NCBI RefSeq assembly: GCF_943914685.1
Contig: NZ_CALUCZ010000007.1
Coordinates: forward strand, 1-64,000
DNA length: 64,000 nucleotides
DNA from: an uncultured Mobiluncus sp.
GTDB taxonomy: Bacteria > Actinomycetota > Actinomycetes > Actinomycetales > Actinomycetaceae
Direction of reading: 5' to 3'
Under the pieces are notes generated by a model, which worked only from the letters and a program-made list of their open reading frames with translations, made no database searches and had not been told where the DNA came from. A program made the translations under genes and the position numbers. This document shows positions 52,885 to 61,274 of this stretch, in pieces (position 1 is the stretch's first letter; every line of letters starts with the position of its first letter).

Positions 52885-53051
52885 TGTGTTCCCCTCATTT
52901 TTCTTCGGTCCCCAGATTCTGGGGAGGCGACAGAAACCAAACGCCGGAACACGCCGGCAAAGACTGCCGGACGCGCCGGCTTTGGCAACGCAAACGTTCA
53001 CTTATAAGGTTATGCAATAGAAGAATTTATTGCAATGATTGGGTGATTTTT

Positions 53052-53936
53052 GTGACGAAATGGGCGCTGATTACGGGGGCTTCCAGCGGTTTAGGTGAGG
53101 AGTTTGCCTGGCAATTGGCTGCCGAGCCGCTCAACGTCGTACTGGTTGCTAGGCGTCAAGACCGGCTGGAGGCTTTGGCGCAGCGGATTCACACCACTCT
53201 GGGCGTCGAAACGGAAGTTTTGGTCGAAGATTTGTCCACCAAGGCCGGTCAGTACGCAGTCATTCGCCGCCTGCGCGACGACTCCCGCCCGGTCGCGGTG
53301 CTGGTCAACAACGCGGGTTTCGGTTTGGGACAAACTTTTGTGGGGGGAAAGTGGGACCGCGAGGACGAAGCTCTAGAGGTGATGGTGCGGGCCTTGTGCC
53401 GACTGACTTTCGAGGGGGCTCAAGCGATGGGGGCGCGTGCCCATCACCGCGCACCTGGCAAAGTGGAACGGTTGTTACAGAAGTTGACCGGTCAGCCCGC
53501 GCTGGGGAAAGCCTCGGGCGGCGGGGTCATCATCAATGTTTCCTCCGCTACCGCCTACACCGCTATGGGCACCTACGCGGCTATGAAAACGTGGGTACGG
53601 TTCTTTAGCGAGGCGGTTTCTACCGAGCTGCGCGGCACCGGCGTATCCGTCACCGCCGTGGCACCGGGACTGATGAGAACCGAGTTCCACCAATCAGCCC
53701 AGATGAACGCCTCGGTCTGGCCCGAATACGGCTTTGTCGACCCCGAAACCGTCGTCAGAGCCGCCATCGAAGCAGCTCGCCACCGCCGCGTCCTGGTCAC
53801 CCCGACCGTTCGGTACAAAATCGCGATGGCGGGAGCACGCCTAGCTCCCCGCTGGCTCATGCGCGCCCTGTTCGACTCCCGCCTGTTCTCCCGGGCGCTA
53901 AACCCCAACCCCAAACCGGAACGAAACGCAAACTAA
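53052..53936 (+). CDS. Short-chain dehydrogenase/reductase
   Basis: A 294-residue NAD(P)-dependent oxidoreductase of the classical SDR type. The cofactor motif is TGASSGLG (8-15), then LVNNAGFG, NVSSATAY and the catalytic pair Tyr175/Lys179 (TYAAMK). An extra basic segment (MGARAHHRAPGKVERLLQKL and following) is inserted before the NVSS strand. GTG 53052 has only a weak GGGTGA upstream. The C-terminus resembles actinobacterial DltE-like reductases. Substrate unknown. Confidence 0.88.
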   Translation: MTKWALITGASSGLGEEFAWQLAAEPLNVVLVARRQDRLEALAQRIHTTLGVETEVLVEDLSTKAGQYAVIRRLRDDSRPVAVLVNNAGFGLGQTFVGGKWDREDEALEVMVRALCRLTFEGAQAMGARAHHRAPGKVERLLQKLTGQPALGKASGGGVIINVSSATAYTAMGTYAAMKTWVRFFSEAVSTELRGTGVSVTAVAPGLMRTEFHQSAQMNASVWPEYGFVDPETVVRAAIEAARHRRVLVTPTVRYKIAMAGARLAPRWLMRALFDSRLFSRALNPNPKPERNAN

Positions 53937-53968
53937 AAAAGGAGGGGAACCCGGGCGGGCTCCCCTCC
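53935..53968 (-). terminator. Intrinsic terminator of fbaA
   Basis: GGAGGGGA/TCCCCTCC (53941-53948 with 53961-53968) with an inner CC/GG pairing, followed on the minus strand by six Ts. Confidence 0.85.
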
Positions 53969-53983
53969 AAAGACAGATGCGGT

Positions 53984-55009
53984 TTACTTCATCTTTTTGC
54001 CAACAGACCCCAGACGCTCGCAAGCCTCGACGACGCGCGCGGCCATCCCGGCTTCTGCCGCCTTGCCCCAAGCACGCGGGTCGTACTGCTTCTTAATGCC
54101 GACTTCGCCGTCAACCTTCAGCACGCCCTCGTAGTTCTTCATCATGAAGTCCACGACCGGACGAGTGAACGCATACTGGGTATCAGTGTCAACGTTCATC
54201 TTGATGACGCCGTTGGCTACCGCGGTGGCGATTTCCTCGGCAGATGAGCCGGAGCCGCCGTGCATCACCAGGTCGAACGGACGGTTGCCGGCGTTGAAGT
54301 GCGCGCCGACTTCCTCCTGAATCGTGCCCAAGAGCTCGGGACGCAGCTTGACGTGACCCGGCTTGTACACGCCGTGGACGTTGCCGAAAGTCAAAGCAGT
54401 CAGGTACTGGCCGTTTTCGCCCAAGCCCAGCGCTTCGACAGTCTTAATGCCGTCCTCGGTGGTGGTATAGAGCTTTTCGTTGATTTCCCCAACAACGCCG
54501 TCTTCTTCGCCGCCGACGACGCCGATTTCCACCTCGAGGATGGTCTTGGCCGCGGCCGCCTTAGGCAGCAGACGCTTGGCAACTTCGAGGTTCTTTGCCA
54601 GAGGAATGGAAGAACCGTCAAACATGTGGGACTGATAGAACGGCAGGCGGCCGGCCTTCACTTCCTCGATTTCCAGGTCGATGAGCGCTTCGGTCCAGGA
54701 GGCCAGCTTGTCCTCGGTGCAGTGGTCGGTGTGGATAGCCACGTTGACCGGGTAATTCTGAGCAACTTCACGAACATAAGCTGCCATAGCCAGCGAACCC
54801 GCCACGCGATCCTTAATCGTTGAGCCAGACCAGTATTCCGCACCACCCACGGACACCTGAATGATGCCGTCAGATTCGGCTTCGGCGAAACCACGCAGAG
54901 CAGCGGTCAGCGTCTGGGAAGAAGTCACGTTGATAGCCGGGTAGGCGAACTTGTTTTCCTTGGCGCGCTTGAGCATTTCCTTATAAACTTCGGGGGTTGC
55001 AAGAGCCAC
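53984..55009 (-). CDS. fbaA: Fructose-bisphosphate aldolase, class II
   Basis: A 341-residue zinc aldolase of glycolysis and gluconeogenesis. Zinc ligands lie in AIHTDHC, GNVHGVYK and MHGGSGSS, and the sulfur-free phosphate site in NVDTDTQYAF. YPAINVTSSQT opens the barrel. GTG 55009 follows AAAAGGAG with good spacing. Single-gene unit with its own terminator. As a gluconeogenic enzyme it complements aceA/aceB. Confidence 0.98.
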   Translation of the reverse strand: MALATPEVYKEMLKRAKENKFAYPAINVTSSQTLTAALRGFAEAESDGIIQVSVGGAEYWSGSTIKDRVAGSLAMAAYVREVAQNYPVNVAIHTDHCTEDKLASWTEALIDLEIEEVKAGRLPFYQSHMFDGSSIPLAKNLEVAKRLLPKAAAAKTILEVEIGVVGGEEDGVVGEINEKLYTTTEDGIKTVEALGLGENGQYLTALTFGNVHGVYKPGHVKLRPELLGTIQEEVGAHFNAGNRPFDLVMHGGSGSSAEEIATAVANGVIKMNVDTDTQYAFTRPVVDFMMKNYEGVLKVDGEVGIKKQYDPRAWGKAAEAGMAARVVEACERLGSVGKKMK

Positions 55010-55205
55010 AATTATCTCCTTTTATCTAGCGTCGGATTGTCTTTTGACGTGTCCCATTCTTTCACCTTTGCGCGCAGTTTTCGCGCGTTTCGCGGATTTC
55101 CCAACCCGGTTTTTACTCAACAACGGCTGGACGGCTAAAGTCATCTGCCCCTGCACAAGGGGTGTCGGCGGCACGGCGGGAGGGGCGGGTTGGCGCTAAG
55201 GAACG

Positions 55206-55775
55206 TTACGCCAGTCCCAAGTCCGCTAGACCCAGTGCCGCAAAGTAGGGATAACCGGCAGATTCGATTTTTTCTTTCGCCCCGGTGGCGCGGTCGACCA
55301 CCACCGCCACAGCAACGATTTCGGCGCCCGCGCCTTTCAGGGCTTGGGCAGCTTGGAGGGGGGAACCGCCGGTGGTTGAGGTGTCCTCTAGGACGACGAC
55401 ACGTTTACCCGCCACTTCTGGGCCCTCAATCTGGCGTTTCATGCCGTGGTCTTTCGCTTCTTTACGCACCACGAAAGCATCGAGGCTCAAGCCTCGGGCT
55501 GCCGCGGCGTGCAGCATCGCCGTGGCGACCGGGTCGGCGCCCATTGTCAACCCGCCCACGGCGTCGATTTCCGAAACAGGGAACCCATTTTCTTCCAGTA
55601 AATCCAGCATGACGTGGCCAATCAACGGGGCGGCCTCGTGGTGCAGGGTCGCGCGGCGCATATCGACATAGAAGTCAGATTCTTTGCCTGATGCCAGGGT
55701 AACTTTCCCGTGGACCACGGAAAGTTTTTTTACAAGTTCAGCGAGTTTTGTCAGCTGCGGATCATTCTTTTTCAC
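55206..55775 (-). CDS. pyrE: Orotate phosphoribosyltransferase
   Basis: A 189-residue enzyme making orotidine monophosphate from orotate and PRPP. The PRPP loop is VVVLEDTSTTGGSPL and the flexible loop contains RKEAKDHG. GTG 55775 has no ribosome site; TATGCT (plus-strand 55782-55787) ends 6 nt upstream, so it is probably leaderless. Only 23 bp separate it from the divergent methylase. Confidence 0.95.
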   Translation of the reverse strand: MKKNDPQLTKLAELVKKLSVVHGKVTLASGKESDFYVDMRRATLHHEAAPLIGHVMLDLLEENGFPVSEIDAVGGLTMGADPVATAMLHAAAARGLSLDAFVVRKEAKDHGMKRQIEGPEVAGKRVVVLEDTSTTGGSPLQAAQALKGAGAEIVAVAVVVDRATGAKEKIESAGYPYFAALGLADLGLA

Positions 55776-55798
55776 GCTTTAAGCATAAAGTGTAAAGC
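55776..55798. promoter_or_regulatory. Overlapping divergent promoters inside a perfect inverted repeat
   Basis: GCTTTA (55776-55781) and TAAAGC (55793-55798) flank the whole 23-bp gap. The -10 of pyrE (TATGCT, minus) and that of the methylase (TAAAGT, 55786-55791) overlap by 2 bp. Confidence 0.6.
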
Positions 55799-56500
55799 AT
55801 GATTGAGCGCAATAAACCGGTAGACAGCCCCGCAGATTCGGCGGATTTAACGTCGGGAGCGGTGGGAGTGGGGCCTTGGCCGGCTAATCAGCCCCTGCCG
55901 GTCGGTCCCCAATACGACCCGGAGTTGCTGCGGAACGGTGATGCTCGCAATGTGCCGGACCACTACCGCTATTGGAAACTGGCGGCCATTAGCGAAGATT
56001 TGGACCGATTGCTACAGTCCGGACCGGGAGAACCCACGCTAGAGATTGCGATTGAGAACGTAGGTCACGATTTCAATACCGGTTCAATTATTCGCACCGC
56101 GAACGGCCTGGGAGTGCGCCACGTACACATCGTAGGCAGACGACGTTTCAATCGGCGCGGAGCGATGGTTACTGACCGCTATCTGCACCTGCACTACCAC
56201 CCGGAGGTACGGGACTTAGCGACATACGCCGCCCAGCAGGAACTCACGATAGTGGGTATGGATAATTTTCCCGGCGCCGAACCGCTGGAAACTGTCGCGC
56301 TACCCCCGCGCACCCTGATGGTTTTTGGTGAAGAGTCACAGGGTCTAACCCCAGATATGCAAAACATATTGGAACGATTAGTACAGATTACGCAGTATGG
56401 TTCCACCCGGTCTCTAAACGTGGGCCACGCAGCCGCCATCAGCATCTGGGCTTGGCGACGCACCTATCCTCCGCGCCCCGCCAACCTCGCAAACTCCTAG
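55799..56500 (+). CDS. TrmH/SpoU-family RNA 2'-O-methyltransferase
   Basis: A 233-residue knotted methyltransferase using S-adenosylmethionine on tRNA or rRNA ribose. The three SPOUT motifs are IENVGHDFNTGSIIRTANGLG, MVFGEESQGLTP and SLNVGHAAAISIWAW. About 75 residues precede the fold. ATG 55799 lacks a ribosome site; TAAAGT ends 7 nt before it. The methylated position cannot be told. Confidence 0.9.
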   Translation: MIERNKPVDSPADSADLTSGAVGVGPWPANQPLPVGPQYDPELLRNGDARNVPDHYRYWKLAAISEDLDRLLQSGPGEPTLEIAIENVGHDFNTGSIIRTANGLGVRHVHIVGRRRFNRRGAMVTDRYLHLHYHPEVRDLATYAAQQELTIVGMDNFPGAEPLETVALPPRTLMVFGEESQGLTPDMQNILERLVQITQYGSTRSLNVGHAAAISIWAWRRTYPPRPANLANS

Positions 56501-56533
56501 CTCACCAAAAGGCCACCCGGGGAAGTCCACACG

Positions 56534-57484
56534 TCACTGTTGCGCCAAGAGAGCAAGTTCACGAATCTGAGCGTTGAGGTCGGGCCACAACGCCTTGTGA
56601 ACGGGACCAAACTTTTGCGCACCCAGGAACGCCCCAGCCGTCCCGGCCGCGCGGTCCACCCAGATAAACGACCCAGACTGGCCGAAGTGCCCGATGACCT
56701 CCGGCGGGAAAGACGCCGGCAAATAGTGGGGCGACTTCACGCCGTGCAGTTCCACCCCGGCTGCCCAAAGGTTGTCCTTTTGCGGTCCGTATCCCGGCAG
56801 CAGTCCGCGCAGTCCGGGATGCTGCGGGGCACAAAATCCATCGAGGTCACGCCCGGTAAAGCCGAGAACTCCCGCTTCGGGGCTTAGCAGCTCCCCCGCT
56901 AGGCGTGCCAGGTCGCTCACCGGGCCCACCGCGCCCCATGCTGGAGAGTGTGACAAAACTGTACCTTTCATTCCAAGGGGTTCCAAAACCGTTTCCCGCA
57001 CCCAGTCCGCCCACGGTTTGCCCACGACCTTTTCCGCTATCGCCCCCGCTAACTCGAAGTTGTAGTTCGAGTAGATTCGCTTAGTAAACGGCGCAATCGC
57101 GCGCGCATCGGGACGGGCAATCCCAAACTGCACCCCCAGGGGAGACTGGTCAGGTGAGGTCACCGGAGCGTCGAAAGGCAGGCCAGAACAGTGCGAAAGC
57201 AAGTCCACCAGCTTCACTTCTGGCGCCGCCGGGGAGCCGACCGGGGTGTGTAAAGACAGCACGGGCGCGGCCAGGGATTGGCGCCAAAAAGCGACCGCCA
57301 CCAAGAACTTGGTGACCGACATCCAAGGAAAAGATTGGTTGAGGTCCGCGGGGTCGGAAGCGGCTGTCCACACGTAGACATTACCGTTGGATTGGCGTGA
57401 TAAAACCGCTAGGGCGTAGGGAAAGTTAAAGCCCCGGCGTGCCGGTAGGTGCGCCGCTTCGAGGGAGCCGAATGCTAAACTCAT
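56534..57484 (-). CDS. Serine hydrolase (class C beta-lactamase fold)
   Basis: A 316-residue protein of the penicillin-binding/beta-lactamase-like esterase group. The nucleophile motif SVTK has Ser56 and Lys59, and a Tyr-x-Asn motif is at Tyr138-Ser-Asn140. HGVKSPHYLPA and GHFGQSGSFIWV (the third motif) are near the C-terminus. No signal peptide is seen, so a cytoplasmic esterase role is more likely than antibiotic defence. It is downstream of a TetR gene, with an operator-like site between. Confidence 0.86.
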   Translation of the reverse strand: MSLAFGSLEAAHLPARRGFNFPYALAVLSRQSNGNVYVWTAASDPADLNQSFPWMSVTKFLVAVAFWRQSLAAPVLSLHTPVGSPAAPEVKLVDLLSHCSGLPFDAPVTSPDQSPLGVQFGIARPDARAIAPFTKRIYSNYNFELAGAIAEKVVGKPWADWVRETVLEPLGMKGTVLSHSPAWGAVGPVSDLARLAGELLSPEAGVLGFTGRDLDGFCAPQHPGLRGLLPGYGPQKDNLWAAGVELHGVKSPHYLPASFPPEVIGHFGQSGSFIWVDRAAGTAGAFLGAQKFGPVHKALWPDLNAQIRELALLAQQ

Positions 57485-57493
57485 CAGTTTTAA

Positions 57494-57503
57494 ACCAATC
57501 GGT
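57494..57503. promoter_or_regulatory. Operator-like site upstream of the serine hydrolase
   Basis: ACCAATCGGT, a half-palindrome ACC-N4-GGT, lies 9 bp before the serine hydrolase start. The same ACCA-TCGGT pattern recurs upstream of the TetR gene. Confidence 0.45.
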
Positions 57504-57508
57504 ACAGA

Positions 57509-58159
57509 TTATTGAATCCAACCGGACTCCCGGTAATGCAGCAACAGTTCCTCGCGGTACTCAGGTAGGAACATCGAGAGGAAATACTGCGCCAGCTCCG
57601 AGGCGGCGTTGAATTCCCGGTCGTAAAGCCAGTGAATCATGATTCCGTTATAGACGGCTGCCTGGATTTCAGCTAAATGAGCCGGATCCTCGGTGGCGGA
57701 GACTTTGCCATCTTGCTGCAGTCGGGACCAAACCCGCTTTAGAAGGGTGAGCAAACGTTCGGAACGGCGCATATAGTGATCGTGCGCGGGGTGAATCTCG
57801 GACGAGGCCTCCACCATCATCATGCATTCCACTTCGATAATCATGGGATTTTCGTTCAGTCGTGAGGTGACCTCTAACAGCGTGTCCAACACCGGCAGCG
57901 CGTCCAGCTTCTCTAGGCTATCCAGGTCAAAACCCAGCTGTGTTTCGTAGCGTTGCACCACGCTCATCAAGAGGACTTCTTTGGAGGGGAAATGATAGAT
58001 AACCCCCGGATGCGAAATTCCCACGTGACGGGCGACGTCACGCAAAGACATACCGTGATAGCCGACTTCAGCGAGTAAATCAACGGCCGCGTCCAGGATT
58101 GCTTCCCGCCTCGCTAAGCCCGATTGATAGGGGCCGCGCTCCCGTTTTTCCGCACCCAT
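57509..58159 (-). CDS. TetR-family transcriptional regulator
   Basis: A 216-residue repressor. The N-terminal helix-turn-helix is REAILDAAVDLLAEVGYHGM followed by SLRDVARHVGISHPGVIYHF. The all-helical C-terminal domain is rich in Leu and Met (VECMMMVEASSEIHP) and would bind the ligand. ATG 58159 follows GGGAGA; an upstream in-frame opening at 58207 is not used. It precedes the serine hydrolase by 24 bp on the same strand and probably controls it and itself. Confidence 0.92.
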   Translation of the reverse strand: MGAEKRERGPYQSGLARREAILDAAVDLLAEVGYHGMSLRDVARHVGISHPGVIYHFPSKEVLLMSVVQRYETQLGFDLDSLEKLDALPVLDTLLEVTSRLNENPMIIEVECMMMVEASSEIHPAHDHYMRRSERLLTLLKRVWSRLQQDGKVSATEDPAHLAEIQAAVYNGIMIHWLYDREFNAASELAQYFLSMFLPEYREELLLHYRESGWIQ

Positions 58160-58237
58160 AATCTCTCCCGCTGGTAAACCAACTTTTAAATCCGGTATTC
58201 CCAGCAAAACACCAGGAAACTCACATTCAATCGTAAC

Positions 58238-58251
58238 TTACCACTCGGTAA
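58238..58251. promoter_or_regulatory. Operator-like palindrome upstream of tetR
   Basis: TTACC-N4-GGTAA, a 14-bp inverted repeat sharing ACCA-TCGGT with the site at 57494. It lies about 80 bp before the TetR start. Confidence 0.5.
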
Positions 58252-58283
58252 ACTTCCACGTTTTGAGACGCTTTCTTGGGGGC

Positions 58284-58330
58284 AAAAATCGCGTCAAAGC
58301 GGCACGAAAACGTCTCCGTACCGCTTTGAC
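58284..58330 (-). terminator. Intrinsic terminator of clpB
   Basis: GTCAAAGCGG/CCGCTTTGAC (58293-58302 with 58321-58330) with an 18-nt loop, followed on the minus strand by GCGATTTTTG. Confidence 0.85.
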
Positions 58331-58346
58331 CAGCTAATTTATTGGC

Positions 58347-61088
58347 TTATTGGGCGTTTTTCACCCGCAGCTCCAACCGATATTGATCTGACATTGGTCC
58401 TGTCAATTCGCTCAGGTCCCCAGATTTTATTAAATCGGTGGGACTGAAGTCGGGTATATCCACGACCACCGTCGAACCGGGCGTGATGTCGCCCGCCAGC
58501 AGCTTTTCCGCCAGCTGGTCGCCGATTTCACGCTGTATCAGACGGCGCAGCGGGCGCGCTCCGTAAGTCGGGTCGTAGCCGGTGACCGCCAGCCATGAAC
58601 GCGCAGCCTCGGTGACTTCGAGAGTCAGCTGCGTTTCCGCCAAGCGCGTGGTTAGCTGGTGAATCTGAATGTCGACAATCTGTTCCAAATCCTCGGTAGA
58701 CAGAGACTCAAACATGATGGTTTCGTCCAGACGGTTTAAGAACTCCGGCTTGAAGGCGGCACGCACCAAATCCAGGACCTGGCGGTGCGCCTCAGCGGGG
58801 TTGGCCGCGCGATCCATCAGGAACTGGGACCCCAGATTCGAGGTCAGCACCAGAATCACGTTGCGGAAATCGACCGTGCGACCCTGCCCGTCAGTCAAAC
58901 GGCCGTCGTCCAAGACCTGCAGCAAAATGTCGTACACATCCGGGTGTGCCTTTTCGACCTCGTCGAGCAGCACCACCCCGTAGGGACGCCGCCGCACGGC
59001 TTCGGTCAGCTGGCCACCCTCCTCGTAACCGACATAGCCCGGAGGGGCTCCAATCAGGCGCGCAACCGAGTGCTTCTCACCGTATTCACTCATATCGATG
59101 CGGGTCAAAGCCCTTTCGTCGTCAAACAGGAACTCGGCCAGAGCCTTAGCCAGCTCGGTCTTGCCCACCCCGGTCGGGCCGAGGAACAGGAAAGAGCCCG
59201 TGGGGCGATTCGGATCGGACACTCCGGCGCGCGCCCGACGCACCGCGTTCGCCACCGCCCTCACCGCGGCCTTTTGCCCGATGAGACGCTGCCCCAGGTA
59301 TTCCTCCATGTGCAGTAGCTTTTCGGATTCGCCCCGGAGCAGCTTGCCGACCGGAATCCCGGTCCAAGCCGCGACTACTTCCGCAATCTCGGCAGCATCG
59401 ACTTTCTCGGCAATCATGGGACCGTCCTCAGCTTCGATGGTTCCCGCAGCCGGTTTTGTACTGTCCGTTCCAGAATCTGGGGAATCTGCAGGAGAGTGCC
59501 CCGTCGGACCCCCGCTCGCCGAGTCGCCTTCCGCGGCCGCAATCTGGGCTTGAATCGCGGGAATTTCGCCATTTTGCAGACGTCCCGCGTCCTCCCAACG
59601 GCCCTCGCGCATAGCTTGTTCCAAAGCCGTATTCAGTTCGTCCAACTTCACGCGCAGTTCACCGACCCGGTTATGTCCGGCCTTTTCGGCTTCCCATCGC
59701 CGGTTCAGCCGGTCCAGATGAGCCTGCTTTTCGTCCAGGCTGTCCTGCAGTTGAGCCACCCGCCCCTCGGTCGCCGGGTCTGTCCGATCCGGGTCAGAGG
59801 CGTTCAGATAGGACAGCTCCATATTGACCCGCTCGACTTCACGGCGCAGGGAATCGATTTCCTCCGGGGAGGAATCTAACTCCATGCGCAACCTCGACGC
59901 CGCCTCATCAATCAAGTCGATAGCCTTATCGGGCAGCTGACGTCCGGAAATATAGCGATTGGACAGCTGCGCGGCCGCCACCAAAGCCCCGTCCGCAATA
60001 GTCACCTTGTGATGGGCTTCATACTTCGGGGCAATGCCGCGCAAGATTGCGACGGTGTCCTCCACGCTGGGTTCCCCCACGAACACGGTTTGGAACCGGC
60101 GTTCCAAAGCCGGATCCTTTTCGATGTGTTCGCGGTATTCGTCCAAAGTTGTGGCCCCCACCAGGCGCAACTCGCCACGCGCCAACATGGGTTTGAGCAT
60201 ATTCGAGGCGTCCATCGACCCGCCGCTGGCTCCCGCCCCGACCACGGTGTGAAGCTCGTCAATGAAAGTCACCACTTCACCCTCGGCGTTCTTGATTTCT
60301 TCCAGCACCGCCTTAAGGCGTTCCTCAAACTGGCCGCGGTATTGCGCCCCTGCCACCATCGCCGCCAAATCGAGGGCGATGAGGTGCTTGTGCTTTAAGG
60401 AATCCGGCACGTCTCCCGCCACAATACGCTGCGCTAAGCCCTCTACCACGGCGGTTTTACCCACACCGGGTTCCCCGATGAGCACCGGGTTGTTCTTCGT
60501 GCGCCGGCTCAGTACCTGGATAACGCGCCGGATTTCGGCATCGCGCCCAATGACCGGGTCAAGTTTGCCGTCCATCGCCCGCTGGGTCAGGTCGTCGCCG
60601 TATTTTTCCAGCGCCTTAAACGTGGCTTCGGGATTCGGGGAAGTCACTTTGGTGTCTCCGCGAACCTTTTCAATGGCTTGGCGTAGCTTTTTGTCGCTCG
60701 CTCCCGCGTCGCGCAGAATTTTGCCGGCTTTGCCCGCATTGTCAGCCAACCCCAACAGCAAGTGTTCGGTAGAAACGTACTCGTCGCCCCGCTCCTGCGC
60801 TTTCGCACCAGCCGTACTGATGACCTTTAACATGGCCTGGGAGGGCTGGGGCTCCGCCACGGATTCGCCGGTTGCTCCCGGCAAAGACGCAAGTTCACGG
60901 CGCACTTCCCGACCGATAGCATCGGCATCAGCCACACTGCTGAGCACCTCGAAAGCAATCCCCTCGCGGTCCTCCAGTAACGCAGACAACAGGTGTATCG
61001 GCTCCAGCATGGCGTTGCCAGCCGCCCCCGCGGTGCGCAGTGCTGTTGCCAGAGCCTCCTGAGACTTGGTCGTAAATTTTTGGTCCAT
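58347..61088 (-). CDS. clpB: Disaggregase ClpB
   Basis: A 913-residue Hsp100 ATPase that pulls proteins out of aggregates with DnaK. The N-domain starts DQKFTTKSQEALATAL. Walker A motifs are GEPGVGKT and GPTGVGKT, with the coiled-coil middle domain between them. Near the end of that domain (about 518-558) is a low-complexity insert rich in Ser, Gly, Pro and Asp, which accounts for the length above the usual 860. ATG 61088 follows AAAGGGAA. A sigma-H/R-type promoter precedes it. Confidence 0.97.
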   Translation of the reverse strand: MDQKFTTKSQEALATALRTAGAAGNAMLEPIHLLSALLEDREGIAFEVLSSVADADAIGREVRRELASLPGATGESVAEPQPSQAMLKVISTAGAKAQERGDEYVSTEHLLLGLADNAGKAGKILRDAGASDKKLRQAIEKVRGDTKVTSPNPEATFKALEKYGDDLTQRAMDGKLDPVIGRDAEIRRVIQVLSRRTKNNPVLIGEPGVGKTAVVEGLAQRIVAGDVPDSLKHKHLIALDLAAMVAGAQYRGQFEERLKAVLEEIKNAEGEVVTFIDELHTVVGAGASGGSMDASNMLKPMLARGELRLVGATTLDEYREHIEKDPALERRFQTVFVGEPSVEDTVAILRGIAPKYEAHHKVTIADGALVAAAQLSNRYISGRQLPDKAIDLIDEAASRLRMELDSSPEEIDSLRREVERVNMELSYLNASDPDRTDPATEGRVAQLQDSLDEKQAHLDRLNRRWEAEKAGHNRVGELRVKLDELNTALEQAMREGRWEDAGRLQNGEIPAIQAQIAAAEGDSASGGPTGHSPADSPDSGTDSTKPAAGTIEAEDGPMIAEKVDAAEIAEVVAAWTGIPVGKLLRGESEKLLHMEEYLGQRLIGQKAAVRAVANAVRRARAGVSDPNRPTGSFLFLGPTGVGKTELAKALAEFLFDDERALTRIDMSEYGEKHSVARLIGAPPGYVGYEEGGQLTEAVRRRPYGVVLLDEVEKAHPDVYDILLQVLDDGRLTDGQGRTVDFRNVILVLTSNLGSQFLMDRAANPAEAHRQVLDLVRAAFKPEFLNRLDETIMFESLSTEDLEQIVDIQIHQLTTRLAETQLTLEVTEAARSWLAVTGYDPTYGARPLRRLIQREIGDQLAEKLLAGDITPGSTVVVDIPDFSPTDLIKSGDLSELTGPMSDQYRLELRVKNAQ

Positions 61089-61124
61089 AAATATCATTCC
61101 CTTTCGCCATTCAGCACTTATATA

Positions 61125-61150
61125 AACAGATTTTGTGGGCGGCACATTCC
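61125..61150 (-). promoter_or_regulatory. Sigma-H/SigR-type promoter of clpB
   Basis: On the minus strand GGAAT, 18 nt, then GTT, exactly the actinobacterial SigH/SigR pattern (thiol and heat stress). The ATG is about 35 bp downstream. No HAIR sites for HspR are seen here. Confidence 0.65.
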
Positions 61151-61173
61151 GCGATAGATAAGTAAAATCTGGG

Positions 61174-61202
61174 TTTTCACTCTCTGCGTAATTTGGTAAA
61201 TT
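61174..61202 (+). promoter_or_regulatory. Predicted promoter of the antitoxin-like gene
   Basis: TTTTCA (61174-61179), 17 bp, TAAATT (61197-61202), about 70 bp before ATG 61275. Confidence 0.5.
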
Positions 61203-61274
61203 CCCCGCCGCTCTCCGGTGAGGTCTGATAGAAAGGAATTACCAATTTCAATTTTCGAGCACGAAGGAGTTTTC

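Noticed and set aside
61089..61274. HspR HAIR operators upstream of clpB
   Set aside because: No CTTGAGT-N7-ACTCAAG inverted repeat was found; only a SigH/SigR-type promoter fits.
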